Source: Acuticoccus kalidii (lineage in GTDB: Bacteria > Pseudomonadota > Alphaproteobacteria > Rhizobiales > Amorphaceae). From it: 64,000 bases of DNA. Position numbers and translations under genes: made by a program. Below the pieces are notes generated by a model. The model worked only from the letters and a program-made list of their open reading frames with translations. It searched no databases and was not told the DNA's origin. The number at the start of each line of letters is the position of its first letter. The first letter of the stretch is position 1. The stretch covers positions 261,392 through 325,391 of the forward strand of contig NZ_JAKGCS010000033.1 in the NCBI RefSeq assembly GCF_021556395.1, in the 5' to 3' direction. Shown in pieces: positions 21,658 to 31,224 of the stretch.

Positions 21658-21909
21658 AGCGCGCCGGGATGCGGCTTCAGCGCGCCGGGATGCGGCTTCA
21701 GCGCGCCGGGATGCGGCTTCAGCGCGCCGGGATGCGGCTTCAGCGCGCCGGGATGCGGCTTCAGCGCGCCGGGATGCGGCTTCAGCGCTTCGGGACGCGG
21801 CTACAGCGCGCCAGGACGCGGCTACAGCGCGCCAGGACGCGGCTACGGCGCGTCAGGACGCAGCTACGGCGCGTCAGGATGCAGCTACGGCGCGTCAGGA
21901 CGCGGCGAG
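21658..21909. repeat. 21-bp x 12 minisatellite
   Basis: Twelve direct 21-base units without spacers. The first six are identical (AGCGCGCCGGGATGCGGCTTC); the next six diverge stepwise (GGGACGCGGCTAC, then GCGTCAGGACGCAGCTAC types). Because 21 is a multiple of three and no unit has a stop, several frames stay open; in one plus frame the array would read SAPGCGF repeated. It lies directly before the gpr terminator. Confidence 0.9.
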
Positions 21910-21921
21910 GCCGGGCAAAAG

Positions 21922-21956
21922 AAAAGGCCGCTCCGCGGGGGCGGGGCGGCCTTTTT
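21922..21956 (-). terminator. Terminator downstream of gpr
   Basis: A 10-bp stem AAAAGGCCGC / GCGGCCTTTT with a 14-base GC-rich loop lies just beyond the gpr stop codon. On the minus strand it ends in a T run, and it could also stop plus-strand transcription coming from the repeat region. Confidence 0.75.
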
Positions 21957-21977
21957 CGTGGTTGGGGAGGCGCTCGG

Positions 21978-24900
21978 CTAGTTCAGGCGGCCGGAGGCGT
22001 GGGCGAGGAGGGTGTAGAGCTTGCCGTCGTCCGACATCAGCGCGTCGCGGGTGCGGCGGCCGGTGGTGTCGGCGCGGGCGGCGGCGTCCATCTGCTCCTC
22101 GAAGCCGTCGACATAACGGTCGACCTCGCTGCGGAAGTCGCGGTCGCGCTGGTAGCGGCGGCGGACGTCCTCGAAGGTCTGCTGCCCGTCGAGCGTGTAG
22201 AGCTGGCGGGAGAAGATCTGCCGCTCGCCGCGATTGAAGCGGGTCCACAGCTCGCGATAGGTGCCGTCTTCGATCGCGCCGGCGGCGGTCTGGGCGAGGC
22301 GGGAGAAGCGGTCGTCGCCGTTGCTCTCGCCGTTCTCGATGTTCGCCTCGGCGCGGCGCAGGAGGCCGTTCATCCAGCCGCCATTGTCGCGCCCATCCTC
22401 ACGCCCGTTGTCGCGGGGGCGGCCGTTCGCGCCCTCCCGCTCCGTCGGAGCGGCGGCCCGGCGGACCTCCGGCAGACGACGCTGGTCGTTGCGGCGGTAG
22501 GTCTCCCGGCTGCCTTCGTCGGCGGCCTTGGCGCGACCCTCGGCATGGCCGGAGGAGTGGCGGGCGACGATCGCGCCCAGCTCGCGCACCGCGTCGAGCT
22601 GATCGGTGATCGCGCGGCGGAGGGCTTCGGCGTTCTGCACCGTCTCCTCCGGCAGCTCCATCACGGACCGCTCCAGCGCATTGCGGGTGCTCTCGAACTC
22701 CTCTTTCACCTCGCGGGCCGACTGGCGCATGTCGCCGGTCGCGGACTGGAAGCGCTCGGCGACGCCTTGGAGCGCCTCGACCATTTCGGCCGCCATCGCC
22801 TCGTAGGAGATCCGCAGATTCTCCCGCACGCGCTCGGCGTCCGCGTTGGCGCTCTCGTGGAGCTGCTCGAGTTGCGGGGCGACCGCGCGCGAGGCCTCGT
22901 CGAGCGTCCGCTCGAGGAGGAGGCGGGCGTCGTGGACGCGCTCCTCGGTGGTGCGGAGCTGTTCGTCGACGCGCTCGGTGAAGGAGCGCATCAGCGCGTC
23001 CACCTGCTCGGACTTCAGCATGAGGTTGCTGGAGAGGTCCTCGAGCGCGGTGCGGCGATCGTCCATGCGGCTGTCGAAGGACGACGCGTCACCCTCGAAA
23101 CGCTCGACGGTGTTGGCGAGGAACTGGCCGTCCCGCTCGATGCGTTCGGCGATCGAGGAGAGGTCGGACAGGGCCGCATCGGCCGTCTCGCGCAGCGCGC
23201 TCGCCTGGCGGGACATTTCCTCGCCGGTGCGGTTGGTGTCCTCGAGCGCGCCCTGGACGACATCGCGCAGCGCCTCGCCGCGGGTGGACAGGTTGTTCTC
23301 CATGTCCGCGAGCGTCGCGCCGACCGAGGCCAGCATGTCGTGAAGGGCGGTGTTGGTGGCGTGAACGCGATCGAGCGTGCCGCCGAGTTCCTCGATGAGG
23401 GCGCGATGGGTGTCGCGCAGCTCGGAGATCGCACCGGCGCCGCGCTCGGCGAGGGCGTTCAGGAACTGGTCGCCATGGTCGTCGATGACATTGCGCAGAT
23501 CGGCGAGCGAGGCGGCGGCGTCGCGGGCGACGGACTTCATCGCCTCGGCCGTGCGCGTGCCTTCTTCGGACAGCGCATGATGGGCGCTCGCCATCGTCTC
23601 GGAGATCGCCGTGCGCGTCGTCTCGGTGCGCTCGTCGATCATCTGGAGGAGCTGGTCGAGCGCCTCGACCATCGCGTCGCGCATCATCTTGCCGCCCGAG
23701 GCGACCTCGCCGGACATCGACGCCATGGTGTCGGCCAGCATGCGGTTGACGGCGGCGGTCTCCTCCTGGAGCTGGGTCGAGATGCCTTGCATCGGCTCCA
23801 GGATATCGCGGCGAGCATCGTCCACGACGCCGCGCAGCGCCTCCTGGGAGCGGGTGCCCTCGGCCGCGAGGCCGTCGGCGATCGTGTCGGTCGCTTCGCG
23901 CGACAGATGCGCGATCTCTTCGAGACGCGAGGCGAAGGCGTTGTTGATCGCCGCCTGGCCGTCCGAGAGCGCCTCGGCGATCGAGCGGGCGCGTTCGACG
24001 AGGGCGTCGGAGACCTTCTCGACACGGCCGTCGAGCGCGTCTTCCATCGCGTCGAGACGCTCGGTGAGGACGGTCGCGATCTCGCTCGCGTGGTTGGTGA
24101 GTGCGGTGACGACGGCGGTCGAGCGCTCGTTGACGAGCTCGTCATAGCGGTCGATCGCCTCGGTGAGTTCCTTGGAGATCGGAACGCCGCGCTCGTCGAG
24201 GATCGTCGACAGGCGCGTCATGTCGCCGGTGATGCCCTCGCGCAGGAGATCCATCCGGCTCGCGAACGCGTTCGCCTCGGCGTCGAAGGCGGCGGAGAGG
24301 CCGTCCATGCGCTCGCTGAGGGTGCGCTCATAGCTGTCGGCGGTGTCGCCGAGGAGGGACTCGATGAACGTCGCCCGATCCGAGATCGCGTTGGTCAGAC
24401 GGTCGCCCCGCTCGGCAAGCGCCTGCTCGAAGGACATGATCTGCCCCTCGATCGTTTCGCTGACCTCGCGATTGCGGCTGACGACGGCCTCGCTATAGCG
24501 CTCCAGCGAGCCTTCGAGGCTGACGCGGATCTCGTCACCACGCTCAGCGATGATTTCGGCGATGCGGTTGGCGGAGCGGTTGATCTCCTCGGCCGCGTTC
24601 GCGCCGTTCTCCGTGACGGTGTTGGCGATCTCGGTGCCGGCGCGGGCGAGGGTCTCGGCGAGCTCGGTGCTCTGCTGACGCATCGCGCTGGAGACGCCCT
24701 GGACGGCGTCGGCGAGATTGTCGCGGACACCCTCGGTGTGGGTCCTGAGATTCTCCTGGAAGGCCTCGGTCGACTGGCGCAGCGTGATATCGAGCTGGCT
24801 GCCCTCGGAGGTGATCGCGAGTTCGATGCGCTCGGCGGTCCCCTCGATCCGGCCGGCGAGTTCGCCGCCGGACTGGGTGATCGTCTGCGTCATCGCGATA

Positions 24901-27900
24901 TGGACGCTCTCGAGGCGCTCGGTGAAGGATTCCGTGCGCACGGCGATGTCTTCCACCAGCGAGGAGCCGGAGCCGGCGATGACATCGGCGACGCGGTCGA
25001 CCTCGCCGGTGATCCGCTCGACGATCTGGTCGGTCCGCTCGGACAAAGCCTGGCCGGCATGGTCCGTGCCCTCGGCGAAGGTGCGCTCGAGCGCCTCGCC
25101 GAAGCGGGCGAGGGTGGCTTGGAATTCCTCGGCGTGGTTGAGGAAGTTCTGCTCGAGCTGGACTTGACGCTCCTTGAGCACCGACTCGGAGCGGTCGGCC
25201 TGGGCGAGGAGCGTTTCCGACAGCGTCGTCGAGGTCGACGACACGGCGTCGGTGAGGCGGTCGCCGAGCGCGTTGATCGAGGATTCGATCTGGTCGATCT
25301 GGGCAAACACCGCATCGTGCATCTGGGTGGAGGCGCCCGAGATCGTCTCGGTCATGCGGTCGCCGAGATGGGTGAGGCGGCCTTCGACCTCATGGATGCG
25401 GTCGCCGAAGGAATCGAGCATCGCGGTCGTGGTGGACTGGACGCTGCCGGACATGTGGTCGGAGAGGACGCGCAGGCGGTTCTCCATGTCCTCGACCTGG
25501 CGGCCGACCGATTCCGTGAAGTCGCTGGAGGCACCGGACACGACATGGCTCACCCGGTCGCCGAGCGTGTTCAGCGTCACTTCGAGCTGCTCGGCGTGGG
25601 TGATCAGCGTCTCGCTCATCGTCGAGGACGAGGAGGAGACGGCGTCGGTCAGACGGTCGCCGAGGACGCCGAGCGTCGAGGAGACCTGATCGACCTGGTT
25701 GAGGAGCTGGTTGGAGAGCTCCTCGGTCGCGGCCTGGATCGAGCTCGCCGCGACGGTGCCGCCCTGGGCGATCGTGGCGTCGAGTTCGCCCATCTTGCTC
25801 TCGATCGAGGCGACGAGGCGGGAGGCTGTCTCGGTGAGGCGCTCGTCGACCATCGTGGAGCGCAGCGTCACGGTCTCGACGGCGCGCTCGGCGGTCTCGG
25901 AGACCTCGCGCTCCATGAGGCTCATGCGCTCGCCCATCGTCGTCGTGATGTAGCGCGAGGCGATCTCGACGCGCTCGTCGATCTCGCCGAGGCGGCCTTC
26001 GATCATCCCGCCGATCCGCTGAGCGGCATCGGAGAGGGTGGTGTCGAGATGGCCGAGCGAAGAGGTCACGACGGTGGTCAGATTCTCGCCCGCCTCGGAC
26101 ATCCGCGCGGTCACGATGTCGAGCCGCTCGCCGACCTGGCCCTCCAGCGACTGGGAGGCGGTGACGAGGGTCGATTCGATCGTCGCGAGGCGCTCGTCCA
26201 CGATCGTGACGACCTCCTCGGAGGCGCGCGACAGGGTGGCGTCGATGCTCGAGATCTGGCTGTCGAACGTCGCGGTGAGCGACTCGTTGGCGCGCGTCAT
26301 CTCGATGGTGACGGCTTCGGCGCGCTCGGACAGGTTGGTGGTGAGGTAGGTCGCCGTGCGCGTCAACGCGTCGTCGACGTCGCCGAGACGGCCCTCGACG
26401 GTCTCGATCAGTTCGCGCGAGGCGCGTTCGAGCGTGCCGTCGATGCTCTGAACCGAGGTGTCGACGAGGCTCGAGAAGGTCTCGGACGAGCCGGTCACGG
26501 AGTTCTCGAGCGCCTCGAGGCGTTCCTCGATCATCGTGGTGAAGCGCTCGGAGGCGAACGACACCGACGTGTCGACGACGTTCATCCGGTCCTCGACGGT
26601 GCTCGACAGGCGGTCGGCCGAGAGCGACACGGCGGTTTCGAGCGCGCCCATGCGATCGGTGATCGTCTTGTCGAAGTTCGCGCTCGCGTCGGCGACGGTC
26701 ACGCGGACCTGTTCGAGGTTCGATTCCAGCGTGTTGGTGAGCGTGCCGTTCACCTCGGTGATCGCGCCGGAGACCTTGTCGCCGGTGGTCATGAGGATCT
26801 TCGTCACCTCTTCGGCGCGTTCGAGCACCGTGTCGGCCATCGTCGAGCCGGTGCTCGCGAAGCTCTCGGTCATCGCGACGGTGCGGTCGGCGAGGGTGTC
26901 GACGAGTTCCTGGCCGACGCGGCCGAACTCGTTGGTGATCTCCTTCGACTGGCCGGCGATGGAATCGATCAGGATCTCGGAGGTCGAGCGGATTGTCTCC
27001 GTCGCGGAGCCGGCCTCGGCCTGCAGGCTGCCGACGAGATATTCGGTGGTGGAGCGGATCGTCTCGACGGTCTGCCCGGTCTCCGAATGGAGGCTGCCGA
27101 CGAGCGCTTCGGAGGCGGCCTTGACGGCGTTGATCGTCGCTTCGGACTGATCGTTGAGGGCGGTGATCAACGCATCGACGAAGCCGTGCACGGCCTCGGA
27201 CTGGGTCGTCGAGGTCGCTTCGAGCTTGGCAACCATCTCGCTGCCGGTGTCGGTCAGCTTGGTTTCGAGCTCACGCGAGCGGTCGACGAGCTGAGTGACG
27301 TAGGAATCGCCCGAATCCGTGAACGTCGACACCAGCGACGAGCCGGACGTGCGCAATTCCGCGATGAGCCGGTCGGTCTCGTCGTGGAAGGTGGATTTGA
27401 TCTGGCCGGTCGTGTCCCCGAGGCGTTCGGTGAGGGTCGACTGAAGGCCCTCGACGAGATCGGCGAGGCCGGATTTCGCCTCGGTCAGCTCGTCGCGGAC
27501 CTTGTCGGAGTTCGCCATCAGCATTTCGCGCTCGGCGACGAGCTCTTCGAAGAGGGCGCGGATCTTCGCCTCGTGATCGCCATAGGAGCGTTCGAGGGCG
27601 GCGACTTCGCGATGGACGAGGATTTCGAGTTCGCTCGCACGCTCGAGCGCCTGCTCGATGCCCGCGCTCATGCCTGCGACTTCGCGGCGGATCGCCTGGC
27701 CGATATTGGCGACGCCCTCGGAGGCGTTGATCTCGGGCTCGGTGAGGCGGGCGGCGATGTCGGTGACGGCCTCGGTGGTGGCGCGCAGCTCCTCGGACCG
27801 GCGGGCGAGATAGGCGGCCATGACGATGAGGAGGATCGGCCCCACCGTCGCGCCGAGGACGGCAAAGGCGATCGGGGAGGTGAGGAAGGTGGCAAATCCG

Positions 27901-28337
27901 TCCTGCGCGGCGAGGCGAGCCGCGATGAGGACACCACCCGCCGCCCACACCAGCGAGGCGACCGTCGCGACGGTGAGCGCCGTCAGCCCGCGCCGTCGTC
28001 CGGCCCGGGTCGCGGTCTCGAACCGGGCGCGATCGTCGTTCGCGGCGGCTTGCTGCTTGGCGAGCGCGCGATGACGGCGCCGTCGCGGACGGGCGGCGTC
28101 TCCGTCGGGTGCGTCGTTCGCGGGCGCGAAGCCGGCGGGGCTCTCAGCGGCGGCGGTGGTCGCCGTCGCCTCCTCCCCATCATCCAACGAGCGCTCGATG
28201 CCGGTGACGAGATCGACCTGTTCGTCGCTCTCTGGGCTGTCGAGATCGAACTTCAGCGCCTCTTCGACGGCGTTGAGCGCGGCATCGGACGGGTCCGAGC
28301 CGGGTTCGTCTGTTGCGCGGTGCGGGTCTGTGGCCAT
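21978..28337 (-). CDS. gpr: GPR/RgsE-like growth-pole ring protein (giant membrane coiled coil)
   Basis: A 2119-residue protein: an acidic N-terminal region (residues 1-80), a basic patch RPRRRRHR (83-90), two membrane helices (about 118-140 and 153-177), then about 1600 residues of Glu/Ser/Thr-rich helical repeats (units such as ERL..ItdaVsss, often 38-40 residues apart), and a conserved C-terminal segment (TYRELWTRFNRGERQIFSRQ, FEDVRRRYQRDRDFRSEVD). Length and layout fit the Agrobacterium GPR protein (about 2115 residues, a ring at the growing pole needed for rod shape) and Sinorhizobium RgsE, often annotated as kinesin-like or apolipoprotein-like. The start at 28337 follows a GAGG site and gives that length. 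It is the largest gene in the window and apparently monocistronic. Confidence 0.85.
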   Translation of the reverse strand: MATDPHRATDEPGSDPSDAALNAVEEALKFDLDSPESDEQVDLVTGIERSLDDGEEATATTAAAESPAGFAPANDAPDGDAARPRRRRHRALAKQQAAANDDRARFETATRAGRRRGLTALTVATVASLVWAAGGVLIAARLAAQDGFATFLTSPIAFAVLGATVGPILLIVMAAYLARRSEELRATTEAVTDIAARLTEPEINASEGVANIGQAIRREVAGMSAGIEQALERASELEILVHREVAALERSYGDHEAKIRALFEELVAEREMLMANSDKVRDELTEAKSGLADLVEGLQSTLTERLGDTTGQIKSTFHDETDRLIAELRTSGSSLVSTFTDSGDSYVTQLVDRSRELETKLTDTGSEMVAKLEATSTTQSEAVHGFVDALITALNDQSEATINAVKAASEALVGSLHSETGQTVETIRSTTEYLVGSLQAEAGSATETIRSTSEILIDSIAGQSKEITNEFGRVGQELVDTLADRTVAMTESFASTGSTMADTVLERAEEVTKILMTTGDKVSGAITEVNGTLTNTLESNLEQVRVTVADASANFDKTITDRMGALETAVSLSADRLSSTVEDRMNVVDTSVSFASERFTTMIEERLEALENSVTGSSETFSSLVDTSVQSIDGTLERASRELIETVEGRLGDVDDALTRTATYLTTNLSERAEAVTIEMTRANESLTATFDSQISSIDATLSRASEEVVTIVDERLATIESTLVTASQSLEGQVGERLDIVTARMSEAGENLTTVVTSSLGHLDTTLSDAAQRIGGMIEGRLGEIDERVEIASRYITTTMGERMSLMEREVSETAERAVETVTLRSTMVDERLTETASRLVASIESKMGELDATIAQGGTVAASSIQAATEELSNQLLNQVDQVSSTLGVLGDRLTDAVSSSSSTMSETLITHAEQLEVTLNTLGDRVSHVVSGASSDFTESVGRQVEDMENRLRVLSDHMSGSVQSTTTAMLDSFGDRIHEVEGRLTHLGDRMTETISGASTQMHDAVFAQIDQIESSINALGDRLTDAVSSTSTTLSETLLAQADRSESVLKERQVQLEQNFLNHAEEFQATLARFGEALERTFAEGTDHAGQALSERTDQIVERITGEVDRVADVIAGSGSSLVEDIAVRTESFTERLESVHIAMTQTITQSGGELAGRIEGTAERIELAITSEGSQLDITLRQSTEAFQENLRTHTEGVRDNLADAVQGVSSAMRQQSTELAETLARAGTEIANTVTENGANAAEEINRSANRIAEIIAERGDEIRVSLEGSLERYSEAVVSRNREVSETIEGQIMSFEQALAERGDRLTNAISDRATFIESLLGDTADSYERTLSERMDGLSAAFDAEANAFASRMDLLREGITGDMTRLSTILDERGVPISKELTEAIDRYDELVNERSTAVVTALTNHASEIATVLTERLDAMEDALDGRVEKVSDALVERARSIAEALSDGQAAINNAFASRLEEIAHLSREATDTIADGLAAEGTRSQEALRGVVDDARRDILEPMQGISTQLQEETAAVNRMLADTMASMSGEVASGGKMMRDAMVEALDQLLQMIDERTETTRTAISETMASAHHALSEEGTRTAEAMKSVARDAAASLADLRNVIDDHGDQFLNALAERGAGAISELRDTHRALIEELGGTLDRVHATNTALHDMLASVGATLADMENNLSTRGEALRDVVQGALEDTNRTGEEMSRQASALRETADAALSDLSSIAERIERDGQFLANTVERFEGDASSFDSRMDDRRTALEDLSSNLMLKSEQVDALMRSFTERVDEQLRTTEERVHDARLLLERTLDEASRAVAPQLEQLHESANADAERVRENLRISYEAMAAEMVEALQGVAERFQSATGDMRQSAREVKEEFESTRNALERSVMELPEETVQNAEALRRAITDQLDAVRELGAIVARHSSGHAEGRAKAADEGSRETYRRNDQRRLPEVRRAAAPTEREGANGRPRDNGREDGRDNGGWMNGLLRRAEANIENGESNGDDRFSRLAQTAAGAIEDGTYRELWTRFNRGERQIFSRQLYTLDGQQTFEDVRRRYQRDRDFRSEVDRYVDGFEEQMDAAARADTTGRRTRDALMSDDGKLYTLLAHASGRLN

Positions 28338-28454
28338 GGATCGTCGCCTCGATCGTACGCTACGCTGGTATCGGACACGACGTCCGACACACCTGTCGTG
28401 ACCCCTTTGGGCCACGGAAGTGCGGCGGTTGAAAGATGCCGCCTGGGTCAGCCG

Positions 28455-28538
28455 TTAATGAATTGCTAATGCCATACTCGCATAGGGCGAACAAGGAAGC
28501 CGACTCGTTGACGAATTTTAAGGTTAACAGCATTAACC
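28455..28538. promoter_or_regulatory. Candidate cell-cycle control sites upstream of gpr and fdx
   Basis: The 335-base divergent intergenic region between gpr (minus) and the ferredoxin gene (plus) is unusually AT-rich. It holds TTAA-N7-CTAA at 28455-28469, one mismatch from the CtrA consensus TTAA-N7-TTAA; a CcrM methylation site GACTC (GANTC) at 28502-28506; and a perfect inverted repeat GGTTAA-N5-TTAACC at 28522-28538. No convincing -35/-10 pair was identified. The link to cell-cycle control is inference from the gpr role. Confidence 0.35.
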
Positions 28539-28672
28539 CCTGTCGCCGCGGGGATGATCTTTCGCATGGGAGGGATGCGCCGAGGAGGGGCGTTCTCGCC
28601 GCACCTCGACGCGGCTTTGCTTGACGCCACCCGACGAATGGTTATGTCGCACGCAGCTTGCTGCGAGGACCC

Positions 28673-28993
28673 ATGCCCACGATCACCTACATTACTCACG
28701 ACGGCGAAACCCACAAAGTCGAGGCCGATGCCGGCGGAACGGTGATGGAAGCCGCGGTCCGTTCGATGGTCCCGGGCATCGAAGCCGAGTGCGGCGGCGC
28801 CTGTGCGTGCGCGACGTGCCACGTCTATGTCGAGGAGCCTTGGCGCGAAAAAGTCGGCGGACCCTCGCCGATGGAAGAGGACATGCTCGATTTCGCCTTC
28901 GACGTGAACGAAGGCTCCCGCCTTTCCTGCCAGATCAAGATCACCGATGAGCTCGACGGGCTCGTCGTCCGGGTTCCCGAACGGCAGGCCTGA
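28673..28993 (+). CDS. [2Fe-2S] ferredoxin, adrenodoxin type
   Basis: Electron carrier, typical of Isc-type Fe-S assembly or of cytochrome P450 and related oxygenases. The 106-residue product has the CX5CX2C cluster motif in [14 protein letters not shown] (residues 44-57) and a fourth Cys in SCQIK near residue 83. MPTITY at 28673 matches the family start; a TTG 15 bases upstream is not needed. It stands alone in front of an alpha/beta hydrolase gene 156 bases downstream. Confidence 0.93.
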   Translation: MPTITYITHDGETHKVEADAGGTVMEAAVRSMVPGIEAECGGACACATCHVYVEEPWREKVGGPSPMEEDMLDFAFDVNEGSRLSCQIKITDELDGLVVRVPERQA

Positions 28994-29149
28994 CGGCGAG
29001 GGAACGATTGTTCGCGAAAAACCGATATATCGCGAATGGCACGCCCCTCGCGGGCCGCGTGCGACCGATGCGGCGCTCCCGACGAGCGTGAGCGTGCCTG
29101 ACGATGTTCGCGGCCCGAGGCCGCCTTTCCGACTGCGGGGCCTTGCCTG

Positions 29150-29905
29150 ATGCCGAGCTTCTCCTCCGACGGCGTGACGATCGACTATCTCGACGAAGGG
29201 GAGGGGCCGGCGGTCCTCCTCATTCACGGCTTCGCGTCGAACCGGATGGTCAACTGGGTCAACACCTCTTGGACCACCTTGTTGAAGCGCGCCGGCTACC
29301 GCGTTCTCGCGATCGACAATCGCGGGCACGGCAAGTCCGAGAAGCTCTATGACCCCGCGCAATATCGCGCCGAGCTGATGGCGGCGGACGCGATCCGCGT
29401 GCTCGACCATGCCGGCGTCGAGAAGGCGGCGATCTTCGGTTATTCGATGGGCGCCCGCATTGCCGCCTTCGCGACCGTCGCCGCGCCCGAACGGGTGTGG
29501 GCGCTGGTGATCGCGGGGCTCGCGAGCAATCTCATCGCCGGGATCGGCGGCAGTGAGGAGATCGCCGAGGCGCTCGAGGCCGCCTCGCCGAGCGACGTCG
29601 CCGACGACGAGGCGCGCGCTTTCCGCATCTTCGCCGGCCAGACCGGGGCCGACCGCAAGGCGCTCGCCGCCTGCATCCGCGCCTCCCGCCAGGCCTTCAG
29701 CGAGGCGTCCGCCGCCTCGATCGACGTGCCGACCCTGGTGGTCGCCGGCGAGTTGGACGAGATCGCCGGCTCGGCCGACGGCCTTGCCGCATTGATCCCG
29801 GGCGCGAAGGCGCTCACACTACCGGGGCGCGACCATATGAGCGCGGTCGGCGACAAGTTGCACAAGTCCGAGGTGGTCGCCTTCCTGGACGCAACGCGCA
29901 TGTGA
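29150..29905 (+). CDS. Alpha/beta-fold hydrolase
   Basis: A 251-residue soluble hydrolase. It has the oxyanion motif LLIHGFASN near residue 24, the strand DNRGHGKS, the nucleophile elbow GYSMGAR with Ser near residue 103, the acid Asp in AGELDEIAG and the His in GRDHMSAV. The family includes esterases, haloperoxidase-like and C-C hydrolases; the substrate is not predictable. It is followed by cysE after 65 bases and may be co-transcribed. Confidence 0.88.
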   Translation: MPSFSSDGVTIDYLDEGEGPAVLLIHGFASNRMVNWVNTSWTTLLKRAGYRVLAIDNRGHGKSEKLYDPAQYRAELMAADAIRVLDHAGVEKAAIFGYSMGARIAAFATVAAPERVWALVIAGLASNLIAGIGGSEEIAEALEAASPSDVADDEARAFRIFAGQTGADRKALAACIRASRQAFSEASAASIDVPTLVVAGELDEIAGSADGLAALIPGAKALTLPGRDHMSAVGDKLHKSEVVAFLDATRM

Positions 29906-29970
29906 GTTGCCCTGCGGGGCATCGGCGCTTATGTGCTGGCGGCCGGGTGGAGCCGGCCAGGAGAGGGACC

Positions 29971-30783
29971 ATGAGCGAAGCAGCCGTCGTCGTTGCGCAC
30001 GATCCCGTCTGGCGCCGTGTCCGCACGGAAGCCGAAGCGATCGCCAAGCGTGAGCCCGCGCTCGCCGGGTTCGTCTACGCGACCGTCCTCGATCAGACCT
30101 CCCTGGAGGAGACGATCGCCGAACGGGTCGCCAATCGGCTGCAGGACCCGCAACTCCACGCCACCCACATCCGCAATGCCTTCCACGATGCGCTCGACGA
30201 CGACCCGACCCTTGCCGACGTCTTCCGCGCTGACATCCTCGCCGTGTTCGATCGCGACGCTGCGTGCGAGCGGATCATCGAGCCGATCCTCTATTTCAAG
30301 GGCTTTCAGTCGCTCGCCGCGCACCGGGTCGCTCACTCGTTGTGGACCCGCGGACATCGCGATTTCGCGCTGTTGATGCAAAGCCGCGCGTCGGCCGAGC
30401 TCCAGGTCGACATTCATCCGGCCGTGCCGATGGGGCGCGGGATCTTTATCGACCATGCGACCGGCGTCGTGATCGGCGCCACCGCGCGGCTCGGCAACGA
30501 CGTATCGCTCCTCCAGGGGGTGACGCTCGGCGGGACGGGCAAGGAAAAGGGCGACCGGCATCCGAAGATCGCCTCGGGCGTCCTCGTGGGTGCCGGCGCG
30601 AAGATCCTCGGAAATTTCGAGATCGGCGCCTGCTCGCGCGTGGCGGCGGGCTCTGTCGTGTTGTCCGCGGTGCCGCCTAACGTGACGGTCGCCGGCGTCC
30701 CGGCGAAGATCGTCGGCTCGGCCGGCTGCCGCGAACCGTCCCGCTCGATGGATCAGATCCTCGCCGACCTCGCCGAGGTGTGA
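29971..30783 (+). CDS. cysE: Serine O-acetyltransferase
   Basis: Acetylates L-serine to O-acetylserine, the acceptor for sulfide in cysteine synthesis. The 270-residue product has the N-terminal helical domain (about residues 1-140) and hexapeptide beta-helix with IHPAVPMGRGIFIDHATGV (His-Asp pair) and LLQGVTLGGTGK. The ATG has a strong GGAGAGG site; the frame is open further upstream without similarity. The last ~30 residues would form the tail that binds cysteine synthase and gives feedback control. Confidence 0.93.
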   Translation: MSEAAVVVAHDPVWRRVRTEAEAIAKREPALAGFVYATVLDQTSLEETIAERVANRLQDPQLHATHIRNAFHDALDDDPTLADVFRADILAVFDRDAACERIIEPILYFKGFQSLAAHRVAHSLWTRGHRDFALLMQSRASAELQVDIHPAVPMGRGIFIDHATGVVIGATARLGNDVSLLQGVTLGGTGKEKGDRHPKIASGVLVGAGAKILGNFEIGACSRVAAGSVVLSAVPPNVTVAGVPAKIVGSAGCREPSRSMDQILADLAEV

Positions 30784-31004
30784 ACCGGGCGCATTTCGCG
30801 CGCCTCTCGACCGGACTTCCACCGCCATCGAGGGGCGGGTGTGCGCCGCAAAAGTGAGGACGGTCCGCGACTTCGTCCGTGATCGGGCCGGCAAAAGCAC
30901 GGGCGAGCGGTTGATTGGTCAGCGTCCATCGGGCAGCGTGCCGCTCGACCGCGCCGTGAGTTTGCGGTGCAGCATTGAGTAAACCAGACACGATGGAGTC
31001 GAGG

Positions 31005-31220
31005 GTGAACAAAACCGAAATCGCCAAGCTTGAGGCCTATATGCGGCGCACCTTCGCGAACGATACGCTGTCGGTGCGCGCCCGCCCGCGCAAGGACGAC
31101 TCGGCCGAGGTCTATCTCGGCGAGGAATTTATCGGCGTCCTCTATCGCGACGAGGACGAGGGCGAGCTGTCGTGGAATTTCACGATGGCGATCCTGGAAG
31201 TGGACTTGGAAACCGTCTGA
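31005..31220 (+). CDS. DUF3126 family protein
   Basis: A 71-residue protein of unknown function typical of alphaproteobacteria: EIAKLEAYMRRTF at the N-terminus, then VRARPRKDDSAEVYLG and EEFIGVLYRDEDEGELS, and the C-terminal FTMAILEVDLE. GTG 31005 has GGAG six bases upstream and gives the usual family length; ATG 30993 is an alternative adding four residues. It ends 4 bases before the gamma-carbonic anhydrase gene, so the two are translationally linked. The preceding 220 bases hold no gene. Confidence 0.85.
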   Translation: MNKTEIAKLEAYMRRTFANDTLSVRARPRKDDSAEVYLGEEFIGVLYRDEDEGELSWNFTMAILEVDLETV

Positions 31221-31224
31221 TCCG

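Noticed and set aside
21658..21909. Possible CRISPR array
   Set aside because: Units are contiguous with no spacers, are not CRISPR-like, and no cas genes are present.
21589..21981. A 130-residue plus-strand protein made of SAPGCGF repeats
   Set aside because: Openness is explained by the 21-bp repeat. It runs through the terminator and into the gpr end, has no good ribosome site, and the repeat stays open in several frames.
21618..28469. A 2283-codon plus-strand open frame
   Set aside because: It is antisense to gpr. Its translation is a monotone Gly/Ala/Arg/Asp mix without domains, while the minus strand gives two membrane helices, heptad repeats and conserved ends.
28994..29149. Possible tRNA or small RNA in the gap after the ferredoxin gene
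   Set aside because: No cloverleaf, terminator or conserved element could be recognised there.
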